This document shows, in pieces, positions 23,078-34,063 of a stretch of 64,000 nt of DNA (within the stretch, counting starts at the first letter, position 1; each line of letters opens with the position of its first letter). The translations under genes and the position numbers were made by a program. Under the pieces are notes generated by a model. The model was not told the DNA's origin, did not search any database, and was given only the letters and a program-made list of their open reading frames with translations. Origin of the DNA: Panicum virgatum (taxonomy: Eukaryota; Streptophyta; Magnoliopsida; Poales; Poaceae); assembly GCF_016808335.1 (NCBI RefSeq), contig NC_053150.1, forward strand, positions 47,846,119 through 47,910,118, in the 5' to 3' direction.

Positions 23078-25764
23078 ATGGAGCTCACCAACATCCCCTA
23101 TCTTGCATCATCTTCCTCCTCCAGCATCTTCTACTCCAGCTACAGCCGCTGTACCTGCAGGTGATGCTAGCAACTTTGCTCATTACTTATGCAAATGATT
23201 CATTTAAATGATTCAGTTATGTGTACATGGAAGCAAATGACCTGAGAAATCATGATGTGCAGGGGCAAAAAGGCTGGGAACCTGGTGATAACAGCTTCTG
23301 CAGCTGGTGGTAGGTGTGCTGCTGATTTGGCATGTTCACAGCTTGTTGAGCGGGAAAATAAAGACGCCCTTTCAGGTATACCGCAGTTATTATGCTTTGC
23401 ATTTCAGTTAGAACGGCATATATCTCCTGGTTCCAAATCATTTTCAATGAACTCAATCTGTAAGTGTCTGATTGATGTCAGTAACGTTTTTTGTTGCTTA
23501 GGGAGAATCCACAACACAAAATCAGTATGGTCAACTAAAATTTTCTTTGTATGGTGGCCCCAGGTCCTAGATCTTCCTGGCATTATAGAAGGAGAGAATT
23601 TGCTTCTGCCATTTTGCTCCCTTTTCTGCTTCCTCATGTTGATGTCTCAAGCGCGTAAGTGCATTATATAACTACCTTGCTATTTGTATTTTATCACTGA
23701 GTTTCCATAGCTATTCAGTTCATAAAGTTATTATCAGAAATTCATAAGAGCACGTTATTGATGTTTCAAATGGTAAACACTGTGCAAACATGAATTTAGA
23801 AAAAAAAATTATGTAATGAATAGCATACAGTGATCCGTAAAAAGAAAACATCCTCAAAGCTGTTTCTTGCTCCTAAAATGGCAGTGTGATATCTGTAAGA
23901 GAAGTTGATCATTGTTGATTTCACAGGGCTGAGACATACAATGAATCAATCATTCGAAGTGGCGTGAGGACTGTCTTAACCAAGGCCAAGGCTGCTGGCG
24001 TGCTTCGTTTGGTTTTCCATGATGCAGGGACTTTTGATGTTAGTGACAAATCAGGTTAGCTTTCTTGATATTTTCACTGATCTACGGCTGACATAGTGCA
24101 CTATCAAATTCTTTTTGGATTAAAATATAGATAAAATTGTTGAGATTAAAATATTAGGTTCTGAGCAAGGCTATAATATATGTAAAAGGAAATGTTAGAA
24201 AATGTACATGGAATATGATGTGTTTATTAATAAAGTAAAGAAAAACTACACATTAACATCTGTCAAACTATTAATATCAGTATCTTTCAGGTGGCATGAA
24301 TGGCTCTATAATATATGAAGTTGACAGGCCTGAAAATACTGGGCTAAATAGATCCATAAAGGTTTACCCCCTTGAAAGTGTTTTTCAGACAAGCATCATC
24401 TTTTTTGTGTGTTTAATGTCTTAAATACTGTTATATTTATTGAGGAATACTATGTTGTCATCTTATGGTTGTTTAATTGCTTCATAACCGAACAGATATT
24501 AGGAAAAGCAAAATCAGGAATCGATGATATTCAGAAAGGTATTTAAATTCACATCATTTGCAGTTTTGTACTTCCTTTATGGAACTTCAGTTTTCACTTT
24601 GAGTAAAATTTACTGATGCACTTGTCGATAGTGTCATGGGCGGACTTGATTGCTGTGGCTGGTGCTGAGGCAGTTGCGCTCTGTGGTGGGCCTGAAATTC
24701 CAGTAAGGCTAGGACGATTAGATTCCAGGTGCAACATCACAAAGATTTTGATTATACAATTCTTTGCAACTCGCAATGTTAAGAAAGCTTTTTAAGTCAT
24801 TCCAGATTGTGTTTCTTTATCCTTATTTTTCTGAAAGAGCGTATTTCTCTATGAAGTACTGCTGATCCAGCTGGTAAGCTCCCTGAAGAGACATTGGATG
24901 CAGCTGCTCTAAAAACATTATTCAGCACAAAGGGTTTTTCGTGAGTTCTCGCTTTCTTATATTGTGCCTACTTCATGGGTTTCAGTTCTTCATTTGGAAT
25001 CAAATCAGTATACATCATCACCTCACACTTGGTGATATTTCGGCAGATTTTTTATTTATTCTTGTTTCACGAAGTAAGCTAGTGTTAGATCCATGCCTGA
25101 AGTTATATTTGACATTTAACAGACCGCAGGAGATGGTTGTTTTATCTGGTGCACACACAATTGGAGGCAAAGGATTCGGGAGTCCAATCGTTTTTGACAA
25201 CACCTACTTCAAAGTGCTCCTTGAGAAGAAGCCTCAAACATCTTCATGTAAGTGCATGTGCTTATCCTCATGCCTTTGTCACATAATTTTTTCCCTTCTT
25301 CCTTGGAATCTGGAGAGACGACTTATCCACTGAAACTCATCTGAAGTTTGAGTTTTTCAAAACTTGCTGTGTTGATTATTTTGCTCCTTTGTGAAGCTGG
25401 CATGGAAGCAATGGTGGGGCTGCGCACGGATTGGGCACTCACTGAAGATGACGAGTGCTTAAGGTTGGCTCTGAACTAGATCTGCGCTCATTGACATTGC
25501 ATCTCTTTTTCATGGCAAAGTTCGCTTATCTTTGTTATCTTGTACGTTGTGAGCTAATATATCTAGCTTAAATAAACCAAATAAGATGGCTTAAGCGATA
25601 ATGCTTGGGAAATGTTAAATGCTCTATCAGCTTATTAATATTGCACATTTTACATCTGCAGATGGATTAGGATATATGCAGAGGACCAAGCTAGATTTTT
25701 CGACGACTTCAGGGATACATACATCAAGCTGGTAGATAGTGGAGCCACGTGGAGAACAGCTTAA
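23078..25764 (+). CDS. Ascorbate-peroxidase-related haem peroxidase (APX-R / APX6 type)
   Basis: Eleven exons give 334 aa: 23078-23160, 23263-23375, 23564-23654, 23927-24054, 24291-24361, 24496-24538, 24632-24728, 24857-24940, 25123-25247, 25397-25463, 25662-25764. All junctions are GT-AG and keep phase. The Ser-rich N-terminus (MELTNIPYLASSSSSSIFYS) suits a plastid transit peptide. The distal haem site reads LRLVFHDAGTFD (Arg123, His127) with Phe where classical APX has Trp; the proximal His is in VVLSGAHTIGG (His248). SWADLIAVAGAEAVALCGGP is the usual peroxidase core. The family is a class I-like haem peroxidase involved in peroxide metabolism, with ascorbate use doubtful. The first two exons are less certain than the rest. 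Confidence 0.88.
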
Positions 25765-26333
25765 TTAGAATTTTCCATGGCTGTAAAATGCAATGAATTT
25801 TTCCTATATAGGCAGCGGCTCGTTCGAAACATACGAGTTTCATAGAATTTTTTTTTACCAAAAACAGAGCAGTTTTTTCCAGGCAAAATGCCAATTGAAC
25901 ACAAAAGACGCAGTCTCTTGTAAACTAAGTAGCATTTTGGAACACCAATGAGTTGCAATTCTCAAACCAGATAGATGATCTACTGATCTACAAGTTTACA
26001 ACGAAAAACAAGGTTGCCAGCGAATTGTTATATACAGTATACAAAAATTAGTTCAGTCTGTTCGGACTCTTCAGAGACATGCACCTGCACGAGCCGTATG
26101 AGAAGACAGAAGCGAGTCAGGCCTCGACAGCAAGGCGTGCCAGGCCCAGCAACCACACATGATCTGTGTCGATGTGTAGAGCTGAGCGGCCTGGACAACG
26201 CGAGCAAACAGCACGAACACGATAAGCCCCGGCCAGTGGTTGGCTCGCTCCTCTCTGCTCCTCGCCTCAGCTCCGATCATCAGTTGCCCGGTGTTCCAAT
26301 CCATGCGCAGCTGAAGCTGTAGCAGGCGATGGA
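25765..26333. other. APX-R 3' flank and DUF1997 gene promoter
   Basis: No coding signal of its own. The two plus-strand genes are tandem and about 570 bp apart. Confidence 0.4.
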
Positions 26334-27699
26334 ATGAGGCTCGCCGCCACCAAGCCTGCGGCCATCTTCATCACCAAACGGCAGCCGGTCCCCGCACCAC
26401 GGGCAAGAGTAGCGGCGGCGGCAGCTGCTGGTCCGTGCAGCGAGGCAGCCAAGAAGAGCCGCAGCGACGGGGCATCATGGAGGATCGCGGTGGCAAGCAG
26501 CGACGCCGAGGCTGACGGCGGCGGCAGCGAGGGCGATGCCGAGGCGGGCCAGGTCGCGCCGCGAGGACGGCGGGCGCGGCTGTCGGCGAGGCGGCGGGAG
26601 AGCGTCCGGCTCCCGGACGGCGTCTCCGGCGGCGACGTAGGCGAGTTCCTGCGGCACCCCGACGGCGTGGAGTCCCTCCTCGACACCGGCGCGCTCCAGA
26701 GCTTCGCGCCGGCGGGGGCCGGGCCCGGCACGTTCACGTGCAGGCTTCGCCGCATCGGATTCCTGGGCTTCGAGGTCGCGCCGGTGCTCGAGCTCCGGGT
26801 CACCCCGACGAGCACCGACTGCACCGTCGAGATGCTGTCGTGCAGGGTACGCGCGTGCGATCTCGCCTGATCCATCGATTGGTCTTGCCATGCGACACTT
26901 CTCTGATTCCAGCTCTTCCTTTCCTCCTGTGTTTGCAGTTTGCGGGTTCAGAATCAATGGAGCAGCAGAACGAACTCTTTTCAGGTATGTTCAGACCTGT
27001 TTTGTTCAACGTTTCTTCGTAGGTTCCTTGTCTGTAATGTTCTTTGTTGTTCTACCATGGTTCGAATTTCTAAATCTACTGAATTCTGGCAGCATTTATG
27101 AGTAACCGTATAACGTGGAGCAACGATGGCGAGGAGCCCTGCTTGGACATCGATGTCACTTTGGAGGTCACTCTGGAGGTGTGCTTATTGCATTCAGTAT
27201 TCGGCACTACATTGTATTTTATGAGCAAATTCGTTCGATTCTGGCTGTGAAGTTTCATCCTTTTTTTTGGTCAAGAGAATAGTTAAAACTGATTGGTATG
27301 TTGATTGCAATTTGCAGGTCTACACTAAGCCGTTCAGCATGCTTCCATTGTCAGCAGTGGAGAAACCAGGCAACCTGTATGTAGGCCTTTTTGCTGCGTC
27401 GTTCTGATTTCCAAAAATCCACAAAGAACAAACTCTAAAAGAGAACACCAGCGCCCACTTGAATCTTCTCTTATTAAAATTAGCTTTGAAAGACCCTGCC
27501 TAGACGCTTTACCAGTGGAATACATAATGAATACATAATGCATCTCAAATTATGCCGGCTTACTCGATCTGATACTTGCACTGAATTTTATTTCAGATTG
27601 ATGCAAGGCCTGCTGGACAGGCTTGTTCCCGTGCTGGGGGAGCAGCTGCTGAGGGAGTACCATTCCTGGGTCCAGCAGCAGCCTGAAGCTTCTTCATGA
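26334..27699 (+). CDS. DUF1997 family protein, probably plastidial
   Basis: Five exons (26334-26846, 26939-26984, 27093-27178, 27318-27376, 27597-27699) give 268 aa with all phases consistent. Residues 1 to about 80 are Ala/Arg/Ser-rich and lack acids at the very N-terminus (MRLAATKPAAIFITKRQPVP), as in chloroplast transit peptides. From about residue 85 the DUF1997 domain follows: VRLPDGVSGGDVGEFLRHPD, then FLGFEVAPVLELRVTPTSTD and the conserved SNRITW. The C-terminal exon (LMQGLLDRLVPVLGEQLLRE) is amphipathic. The family's biochemical role is unknown to me. A two-codon upstream ORF (ATGGAATGA at 26329) overlaps the start codon. Confidence 0.9.
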
Positions 27700-27823
27700 T
27701 GTAGAGGGAGCCGACGCACGATTCTCCGATGCCTCGAGCATTTCATGCTTGGAGGTGGATGGCATTGGGGATGGTTCGGCTGGTTCCCAGGGCTGTGGGA
27801 ATCCATGTGGGGATGGTTCATAG

Positions 27824-27929
27824 GGGTATCGGTTGCTGATTTATACAGTGGAACTGTTGAAGGATTAGACAAAAAATATGGGTATCGGTTGCTGATTTAT
27901 ACAGTACAATCGTTGAAGGATTAGACAAA
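27824..27929. repeat. 50-bp tandem duplication downstream of the DUF1997 gene
   Basis: gggtatcggttgctgattta and the following 30 bases occur at 27824-27873 and again at 27880-27929 with about three mismatches, a 56-bp period. It probably lies in the 3' UTR. Confidence 0.85.
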
Positions 27930-28130
27930 TTCAAATATATGAAAGTTTCCGGGTCAAAGATCCTTCGATTTTCATGCATCAAGTGATCATCACTCTGTGC
28001 TTCAGTACGGTACTCTGGTTACTCTTCTGCAGTTCAGTATATAACAATGTAGAAAAAAAAAGGCAACAGAAGCGCAACAAGAGAACTGAATCAAGTCGAC
28101 AGCAACGAAACCAAACAGCAAAAAAAAAAT

Positions 28131-28202
28131 TCCGTTGCCGGGACTCGAACCCGGGTCTCTCGGGTGAGAGCCGAGTATCCTAACCAGCTAGACTACAACG
28201 GA
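28131..28202 (-). tRNA. tRNA-Glu (anticodon CTC)
   Basis: 72 nt, starting TCCGTTG and ending CAACGGA (perfect 7-bp acceptor stem). The anticodon stem CTCGG/CCGAG encloses loop CTCTCAC, giving anticodon CTC. The T arm has GGTTCGAGTCC. Box A (TAGTCTAGCTGG) and box B are intact. The 3' side runs straight into a T-rich Pol III terminator (28122-28130 on the plus strand is an A-run). The copy at 33811 is identical. Confidence 0.97.
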
Positions 28203-29376
28203 GTTCTTGTTTGACGGGTTCTGAATTTCTTAAAATAGAAACATAAAAGTATAGAGAAGATGCAAAACTGAAGTACAGAAGTGTTAACTTGGAAATTCCA
28301 CTCTCCACCCTTGGATCAAGTAACCAACGCATAAGATCTCGGGTTCACTCTTCCACCTGCTCCATCACGCGCACATTCGCAAGAAGTCGCCGCAGCCCAC
28401 TATAGACGTGTGGTTAGTTGGCAGGAGTCGATAAATTTCACGTACACACAAACAAGGTTCAAAACCGGATACCTCAACACATCTCTAACAATTAATTTGT
28501 AGGATCTCCTTTGGCTTCTGCCTCAAATAGTAACGGTAAGCTGGTGGTTGTTACGGCCATCTGTTTTGAACAAGTACATGGAAAGTAATAGCGCTAGGGG
28601 CAAGAAACATGGAAGATTAGAAAAACATCGTTGCAAGAATCACAAAACAATGTAGAACATTTTTTGGAACTCTGAAAGAACTTAATTTCACTTATCATCA
28701 GTAATAGCCAGTCAATACTACATTTTTGTAGTGTACTATGTTATATATGCAAAGACAAAATAGACATGTGAGGAGGTATAGATGGGACAAATAGTTTACA
28801 TATTTTATCTATTCTTTGGAACAAAACAACAAGAGAAAAGGAGGGTATGCAAGAGAGCACACGACAGAAGAGAGGATAAAAACGAAAGGTAGTTATGAAA
28901 TTGAAGACCTTAATCAAAATAAAATAAAATAAAAGCAACGTCACAAAATCCTCCGTCCAACCCTCCTATAATTCCAAAAATGAACAAAGATCAATGAGTC
29001 CATCATATCATATATGTAGTAGCCATTCTTAGATTTCAAATCAAATTTCACATCTACGGTCGGTTTTCGCGCCTTTTCTTTTTTTTCTTTCATTTCATAC
29101 TTTCATATCCTCCCCTACAAAATCATCTTCAAATGGCAAAGAACACTTGCTGCAATTGATGCATAAAACAGTTCCCAATGTTTTCAGAACTTGCTTGTTA
29201 CATCTTACATACCAACACTCACTACAAACTTGTAGTGACATGATTTACTGCATACAACATAGTTTATTCAGAAGTGACCAGACGATCTAGATCTTATTGA
29301 GACCCACATAGACGACGCAGCCATGGGGGTATGGCCCGGCAGTTCGCACAGGCACAGCTTTCCAGGAGAGGTCAGG
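28203..29376. other. Intergenic between tRNA-Glu and the ERF gene; right part duplicated at 32.8 kb
   Basis: AT-rich with no gene. Bases about 28985-29250, the 3' flank of the ERF gene, have a diverged copy at about 32760-33015. Confidence 0.6.
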
Positions 29377-29952
29377 TCAGTACTCGTCGGGCACGAGGCC
29401 CATCAAACCGGCGATCACGTCGGGGTCGAAGGAGAATTGGTCCTCGTCAACAGCACTTGCCACGACGAGGTTGCTGTTGTCAGCCATGGTGGTCGGGGTA
29501 GCGTCGGCAGAAGGACCAGCCTCCGTCGCCGCCACCGCCGCCAGAGCTGCGGTCGCGTCGCACACCGGCGGGAGGAGGGCGTCGACGGTGCGGGCGTGAA
29601 GCTCGGCGATCGCCTTCACGCTGGCGACGCTGAGATGGCCGCACAGGATCTCGGGGACGTCGGGGCGCGGCGCGACGGGGAAGTTGAACCTGCGCGTCTT
29701 GGGCAGGTCCTCGCCGTAGAAGCAGAAGACGGCGGCGTCGTAGGCGAGCGCCGCCAGCCGGTCGCTCCCGAACGTGCCGATCCATAGCTTCTCGCGGGTC
29801 GTGGGCACGCGGATCTCCGCCGCCCACCGGCCCGACTTCCGGGGCCGCACGCCGGTCCACTCCGACTGCTTCTGCCTCCCGAACGCCACACCAGGCTGCC
29901 CACCGCCGCCGCTCCAGGGCGCCCCGCTCCCGTTCGTCGCCAGCGCCGCCAT
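29377..29952 (-). CDS. AP2/ERF-domain transcription factor
   Basis: Single exon, 191 aa. The AP2 domain spans about residues 29-95: WTGVRPRKSGRWAAEIRVPT, the WIGTF turn, ALAYDAAVFCFYG and FNFP. WTGVRPRKSGRWAAEIR replaces the canonical YRGVR..WGKWVAEIR, so it is a divergent ERF member. The domain binds GCC-box or DRE-type DNA. The tail ends in an acidic segment (DEDQFSFDPDVIAGLMGLVP), plausibly an activation region. The ATG at 29952 was chosen because a TATA box (TATAAAT, 30076-30070 on the minus strand) lies about 120 bp upstream; the frame's earlier start at 30156 would precede it. A degraded relative lies at 34064. Confidence 0.88.
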   Translation of the reverse strand: MAALATNGSGAPWSGGGGQPGVAFGRQKQSEWTGVRPRKSGRWAAEIRVPTTREKLWIGTFGSDRLAALAYDAAVFCFYGEDLPKTRRFNFPVAPRPDVPEILCGHLSVASVKAIAELHARTVDALLPPVCDATAALAAVAATEAGPSADATPTTMADNSNLVVASAVDEDQFSFDPDVIAGLMGLVPDEY

Positions 29953-30069
29953 GGCAATGGCACCGCGCACCCTGCAAGCTGCAAGCCTACAAGGACCAAG
30001 AAACACGCAAGAGCGAGGTAGAAGAAGAGCCCCGAGCGGTGCGAGAGGCGAGTGAGAACGGGGCGGAGG

Positions 30070-30076
30070 ATTTATA
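30070..30076 (-). promoter_or_regulatory. TATA box of the ERF gene
   Basis: CCTATAAATCC on the minus strand, 118 bp upstream of the ATG, in a GC-rich context. Confidence 0.6.
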
Positions 30077-30156
30077 GGCGGCCATGAGTGGACACGCGGC
30101 GGAACTTGCTCACTGACGAGTGTGGTGAGGGAGCCGAGTGTCAATGTGTCATGCAT

Positions 30157-30650
30157 CCCGCTGAGAGGTTAGCTTTGCAAAGATTTTTCTCTTGTTTCAT
30201 CTGATTTTTTATTTTGACGCCTTTTCCACCGAATAAAAACGGCAGCTGCTGCTGATGCAATTCTATCTCTAAGATATAAAGAGTAGCGCCTGAATTGATG
30301 CATACGCGTGTAGGTGGATATGGAGATGCGGCTTGTTGGATTTTGTAAGCTCGATTATTTTTTTAAAAAAAAAATCTAAGCACGGCCTGCGAAGATAAAA
30401 GTGAAGTTTAAAACAAATAAAGTGAGTATCAGTATATCCTCACTATTTTTCAAGACCAAATAGATAGATATATACTCTAGAGCTTGCAGTCCTGGTCAAC
30501 TTGACATGAGGAAATCAGATATGCCCGTTTCCGTATTTCAGGGCTAAAAGGCTCTGCCTATTATTCTAAAGTTTTTATGTTCTAGCAACAGTGAAGGTAA
30601 TCTCCCGTGCTGCTTTGCTTGGTTTACATCTTTAGTTGTTTTATCTCGAT
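30157..30650. other. Upstream region of the ERF gene; proximal part duplicated at 33.0 kb
   Basis: AT-rich with no gene. About 30105-30290 has a diverged copy at 33020-33205. Confidence 0.5.
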
Positions 30651-30659
30651 CTTTAGTTC

Positions 30660-31760
30660 TTTAGTAGAGAAATAACATGCATAATAAATCAATCTAGTCT
30701 TGTGATGCAACAAAAAAAACTGAAAGATGATATTATTCATAATTTAAATTTGGATATTTTATTACTTGAGAGTGTTCATGCATGTTTTGACATTTCCAAT
30801 ACCAGGACCACCTACATATCAGCAAATAGTTGTCATGATAATATTTCACGGCGTAGTGCAGCACAAAAACCACAAGTTGAATCTTATTAGTTAAGATGGT
30901 AGCACGCGATGCCACTGCAATTTTAATAGAGCCGCACATTATTAGATGATATGCCACTTAATTTTTAACGTATATGGCTCTCATATCATTAGAATTGATC
31001 TTGTCGTTTCCTGAAAAAAGGATACAGAGTTTAGCGCATCTGGCTCTCATATCATTAGAATTTCTTGTCGTTTCCTAAAATAAGGGCACACACATGACTC
31101 TGGTAATTATCGTCTCTTGAAGAGTAGCAGATTGCTTCTATATGTTAGATGCACATGTTTCCTTGCTACTTATCTTTCGATCGAACAAAACGCTCATATA
31201 CATCTCATACGTCATCATTCATACTTTGTCTTTTGATGAAAATACCAATTCCATTATTAAATGTCATGCGATCAATAAATTTGGTCTTGTGATGCAACAA
31301 AAAAAAATCAAAATCTGATATTATTCATAATTTTGGATATTTTGTTACTTGAAAGCATCCATATTTCGACATTTGCACTCCCAGGACCACCTATATATCA
31401 GCAAATGGTTCTTATGATAATATTTCACGGCCTAGTGCAGCACAAAAACCACAAGTTTAATCTTATTAGTTAAGATGGTAGCATGCGATGCTAATGCAAC
31501 CTCAGTAGAGCTGCTACTAGCTAGATGATATGTAAGCAATCGCAAAGAACGTACTTAAGTTTAGCGCATATAAGGCCCCGTATCATGAGAATATCTTGTC
31601 GTTTCCTAAAAGAAGGATACAGAGTTTAGCGCATATAGCTACAATATCATTAGAATTTCTTATCGTTTCCTGAAATAAGGGTACACACATGACTCTAGTA
31701 ATTATCGTTTCTTATCGTTTCCTGAAATAAGGGTACACACATGACTCTAGCTATTTGTGT
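30660..31760. repeat. Diverged tandem repeat field (unit about 590 bp, with shorter sub-repeats)
   Basis: A block starting tcttgtgatgcaac and including aggaccacctacatatcagc and gcagcacaaaaaccacaagt occurs at about 30695-30900 and again at about 31285-31500. A second motif (gtttagcgcat, tcattagaatttctt, tcgtttcctgaaataaggg, cacacatgactct) recurs at about 30965, 31030, 31560, 31625 and 31705. No coding potential. Confidence 0.8.
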
Positions 31761-32759
31761 ACTTTGATGGGAAGACATATGTCGTTAGTAAGTGCAGTGC
31801 AATCGGAAAAGAGGCCACATATGGTTCCAATGTCATTGATAATGCTTTCTTTGAGCACATAGAGCTTGCATTACTTACCATTTCTTGAAAGAACAGTATA
31901 TTTCTCATGTATCTATGTGTAACTCCCGTTAATTTTTGTTTCTCGAAAGAATGTGTTGCTTTTATGGTAGGTGCAAACGACTTATTGAAAAAAAATCAAT
32001 ACTATTTTAAATACCAGACAACTAATTAACCATAAAGTCCCACGTCAGCGGTTGTGTCTTCACTGAGTGGATGGCTTTGTTCCTTATCGTTTCTCAAAAG
32101 AAAAAATATATTCCTTCTTTATATGTGGACTGTGATAGCTATTGCGACTTACTTGTCATTTCCTGAAAGAATAATACATTCCTTCTAAGATATGTGCACA
32201 TGACTCCTTACTAGTGGATATTATTAGAGGACATGTAAGCAATCACAAAGAGTATACCTTAGTTCATGATGACAAAAACCATCAAGAAAGTTATAATATA
32301 ACCGTAAAGAGTACAATTTATTGGTAGCTAACCATGAGGAGTTAGCTGGCACATGAAAGATAGATTTTTCTCTGGAGTAGCTGGCGGCCTAAGGTTGACT
32401 GGTGAGGTATAGTTTATGCCATCACAACTGTCAGGAAAAGTGACCAGACAGGACGAATTTTCCCTCTCATAACATAGAACCCTCCACAAGTAATCCGTCA
32501 AGATCATACATGTAATCCATAATAAATTCAAATGCCATCTCAATCCAAATGACAAAGTCAACTATATTATGAGTTTTGAGTAGCATGTCGACCATACAGA
32601 ATAAATTAGTATAGTATTTGCAGAATTGCAGTTTACATCAGCGTACCGATTTGGCTAGCCAAATAATTTTACAGTGACTAGATCACATGATATACCAACT
32701 CGGCCATGATTTTTTTTCATGATTAATGCAGTGTCCTTTACTGCTTCAAATTTCAATCC
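31761..32759. other. AT-rich intergenic sequence
   Basis: Scattered further copies of tcgtttctcaaaag/tcatttcctgaaag-like motifs continue the repeat field into 32200. No gene seen. Confidence 0.4.
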
Positions 32760-33210
32760 TAGGAGGATACACTACCATTCTTAAATTTCAAATCAAAATT
32801 GGCATGAACAGTCGGTTTTCGCACCTTTTCTTTTTCTCTCTTTATTTCCTCCTTTCCCATTCTACCCTATAAAATCATAACCAAATATCAAAAATACCTG
32901 CTGCAATTGACCATTGTATACCGTAACATGGCCATTGGCATGCATCAACATCGGATAAACGAAACAATTTCCATTTCTAGAACACGCTGAAACACACAAC
33001 AAATTTGTTGTAGTGATTTAGTTCACTGACGAGGAAACATGAGGGAGCTTGATGAGCCGCCGAGTGTCACGATGCATCCTGCTGGCAGGTTAAATTAATA
33101 TTAACTTCGCAAAGATTTTTTTTTCTCATCAGATTGATTAATGACGATGAGGCCTTTGCCACCGAATACGGCTGCTATATAATCTATCTCTAAGAGTGTT
33201 GGTCGAGAAG
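32760..33210 (-). pseudogene. Duplicate of the ERF gene's flanks with the coding body deleted
   Basis: 32760-33015 resembles the 3' flank of the ERF gene (28985-29250; shared motifs include cggttttcgc.ccttttcttt, ataaaatcat and gctgcaattga). From 33022 (cactgacgag) it switches to the ERF promoter side (30107-30290; shared gagtgtca, gcaaagattttt, ccaccgaata, tatctctaaga). The roughly 850 bp between, including the whole ORF and TATA box, are absent. Confidence 0.65.
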
Positions 33211-33220
33211 AGGATATATA

Positions 33221-33810
33221 GCTAGTTTCGTGTGTTGTTTTGAAGCTGAGCGATCCATTCGAGAATTTGGCGCAAGTTCAACGATGTGCCATGTTAAACA
33301 AGCGGGCAGATATCGTCACCATGCACAATGTTTGTTTTTTGTGTTGTTGCCCATGATCGGTCGGTTGCATTTGGGTGGGTGGTATAGTAAGAATTTGTTT
33401 TATTTGACGACTGAAACCACGAACGGGATCGGAGTAGTCGATCCGGCACCGCTTGGGGGTGTGATGAGTCTGGCCGGCGACCCTGACGCAAGGGGGCCCA
33501 CGGTGAGCAGCGGCTACGGAGCGCACCGCGCAGGCGCAGGCGCGTCGCACCACCGGTCCGTGTCGCGGCGCGCGCGGCGCCGCTTGGCCATGGCGTGCGC
33601 GCGGCGCTGGCTCGCCGCCGCTTCGGCGCTGGCGCGGCCGCGCCGCGTGCGTCGCGAGGACAACGACATGCGTGGTGGAAGCCGCTGACTTTCCTTTCGC
33701 CAAAACAGGAAAAAAAAAGACAGCCTTTGACTTGGGTACGAGACCAAGCCGAAGCACAGCGTCAGCGCAGCAGGAAGGAAAAATGGCACTGAAAAGTGGC
33801 AAAAAAAGTT
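33221..33810. other. Intergenic; GC-rich 33440-33700 without a recognisable gene
   Basis: The GC-rich segment has overlapping Arg/Ala-rich frames on both strands, none matching a known family. Confidence 0.4.
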
Positions 33811-33882
33811 TCCGTTGCCGGGACTCGAACCCGGGTCTCTCGGGTGAGAGCCGAGTATCCTAACCAGCTAGACTACAACGGA
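33811..33882 (-). tRNA. tRNA-Glu (anticodon CTC), second copy
   Basis: Identical over 72 nt to 28131-28202, with intact acceptor stem, anticodon loop CTCTCAC and T arm. It is followed on the minus strand by a short spacer and TTTTTTT (33801-33807 on the plus strand is an A-run). Flanks differ from copy 1 outside the tRNA. Confidence 0.97.
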
Positions 33883-34063
33883 GTCGGGAGAGGGCTAAAG
33901 AAGAATCTTTAAAACGTATTGGGAAAGATACATGAGCCAAGACATTAATGTTTGGTAGGTGATTAGGTGTGGAAGATTTGTAGAGGCTCGCAAATCGGAT
34001 GTTCAAGGCATCTTCGAGGATGTGACGGCGTTACTGTATCTCTATCTCCAACCTGTATGAGCG

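Noticed and set aside
27974..28183. ORF ending in a CRDSNPGLSGESRVS-like tail (also at 33672-33863)
   Set aside because: The tail is the antisense of the tRNA-Glu gene, a known annotation artefact.
29377..30156. ERF ORF start at 30156
   Set aside because: The extra 68 codons cross the TATA box and have no similarity to ERF proteins.
30660..31760. CRISPR-like reading of the repeat field
   Set aside because: Units are long, diverged and irregular in a plant genome; no short regular repeats or cas genes.
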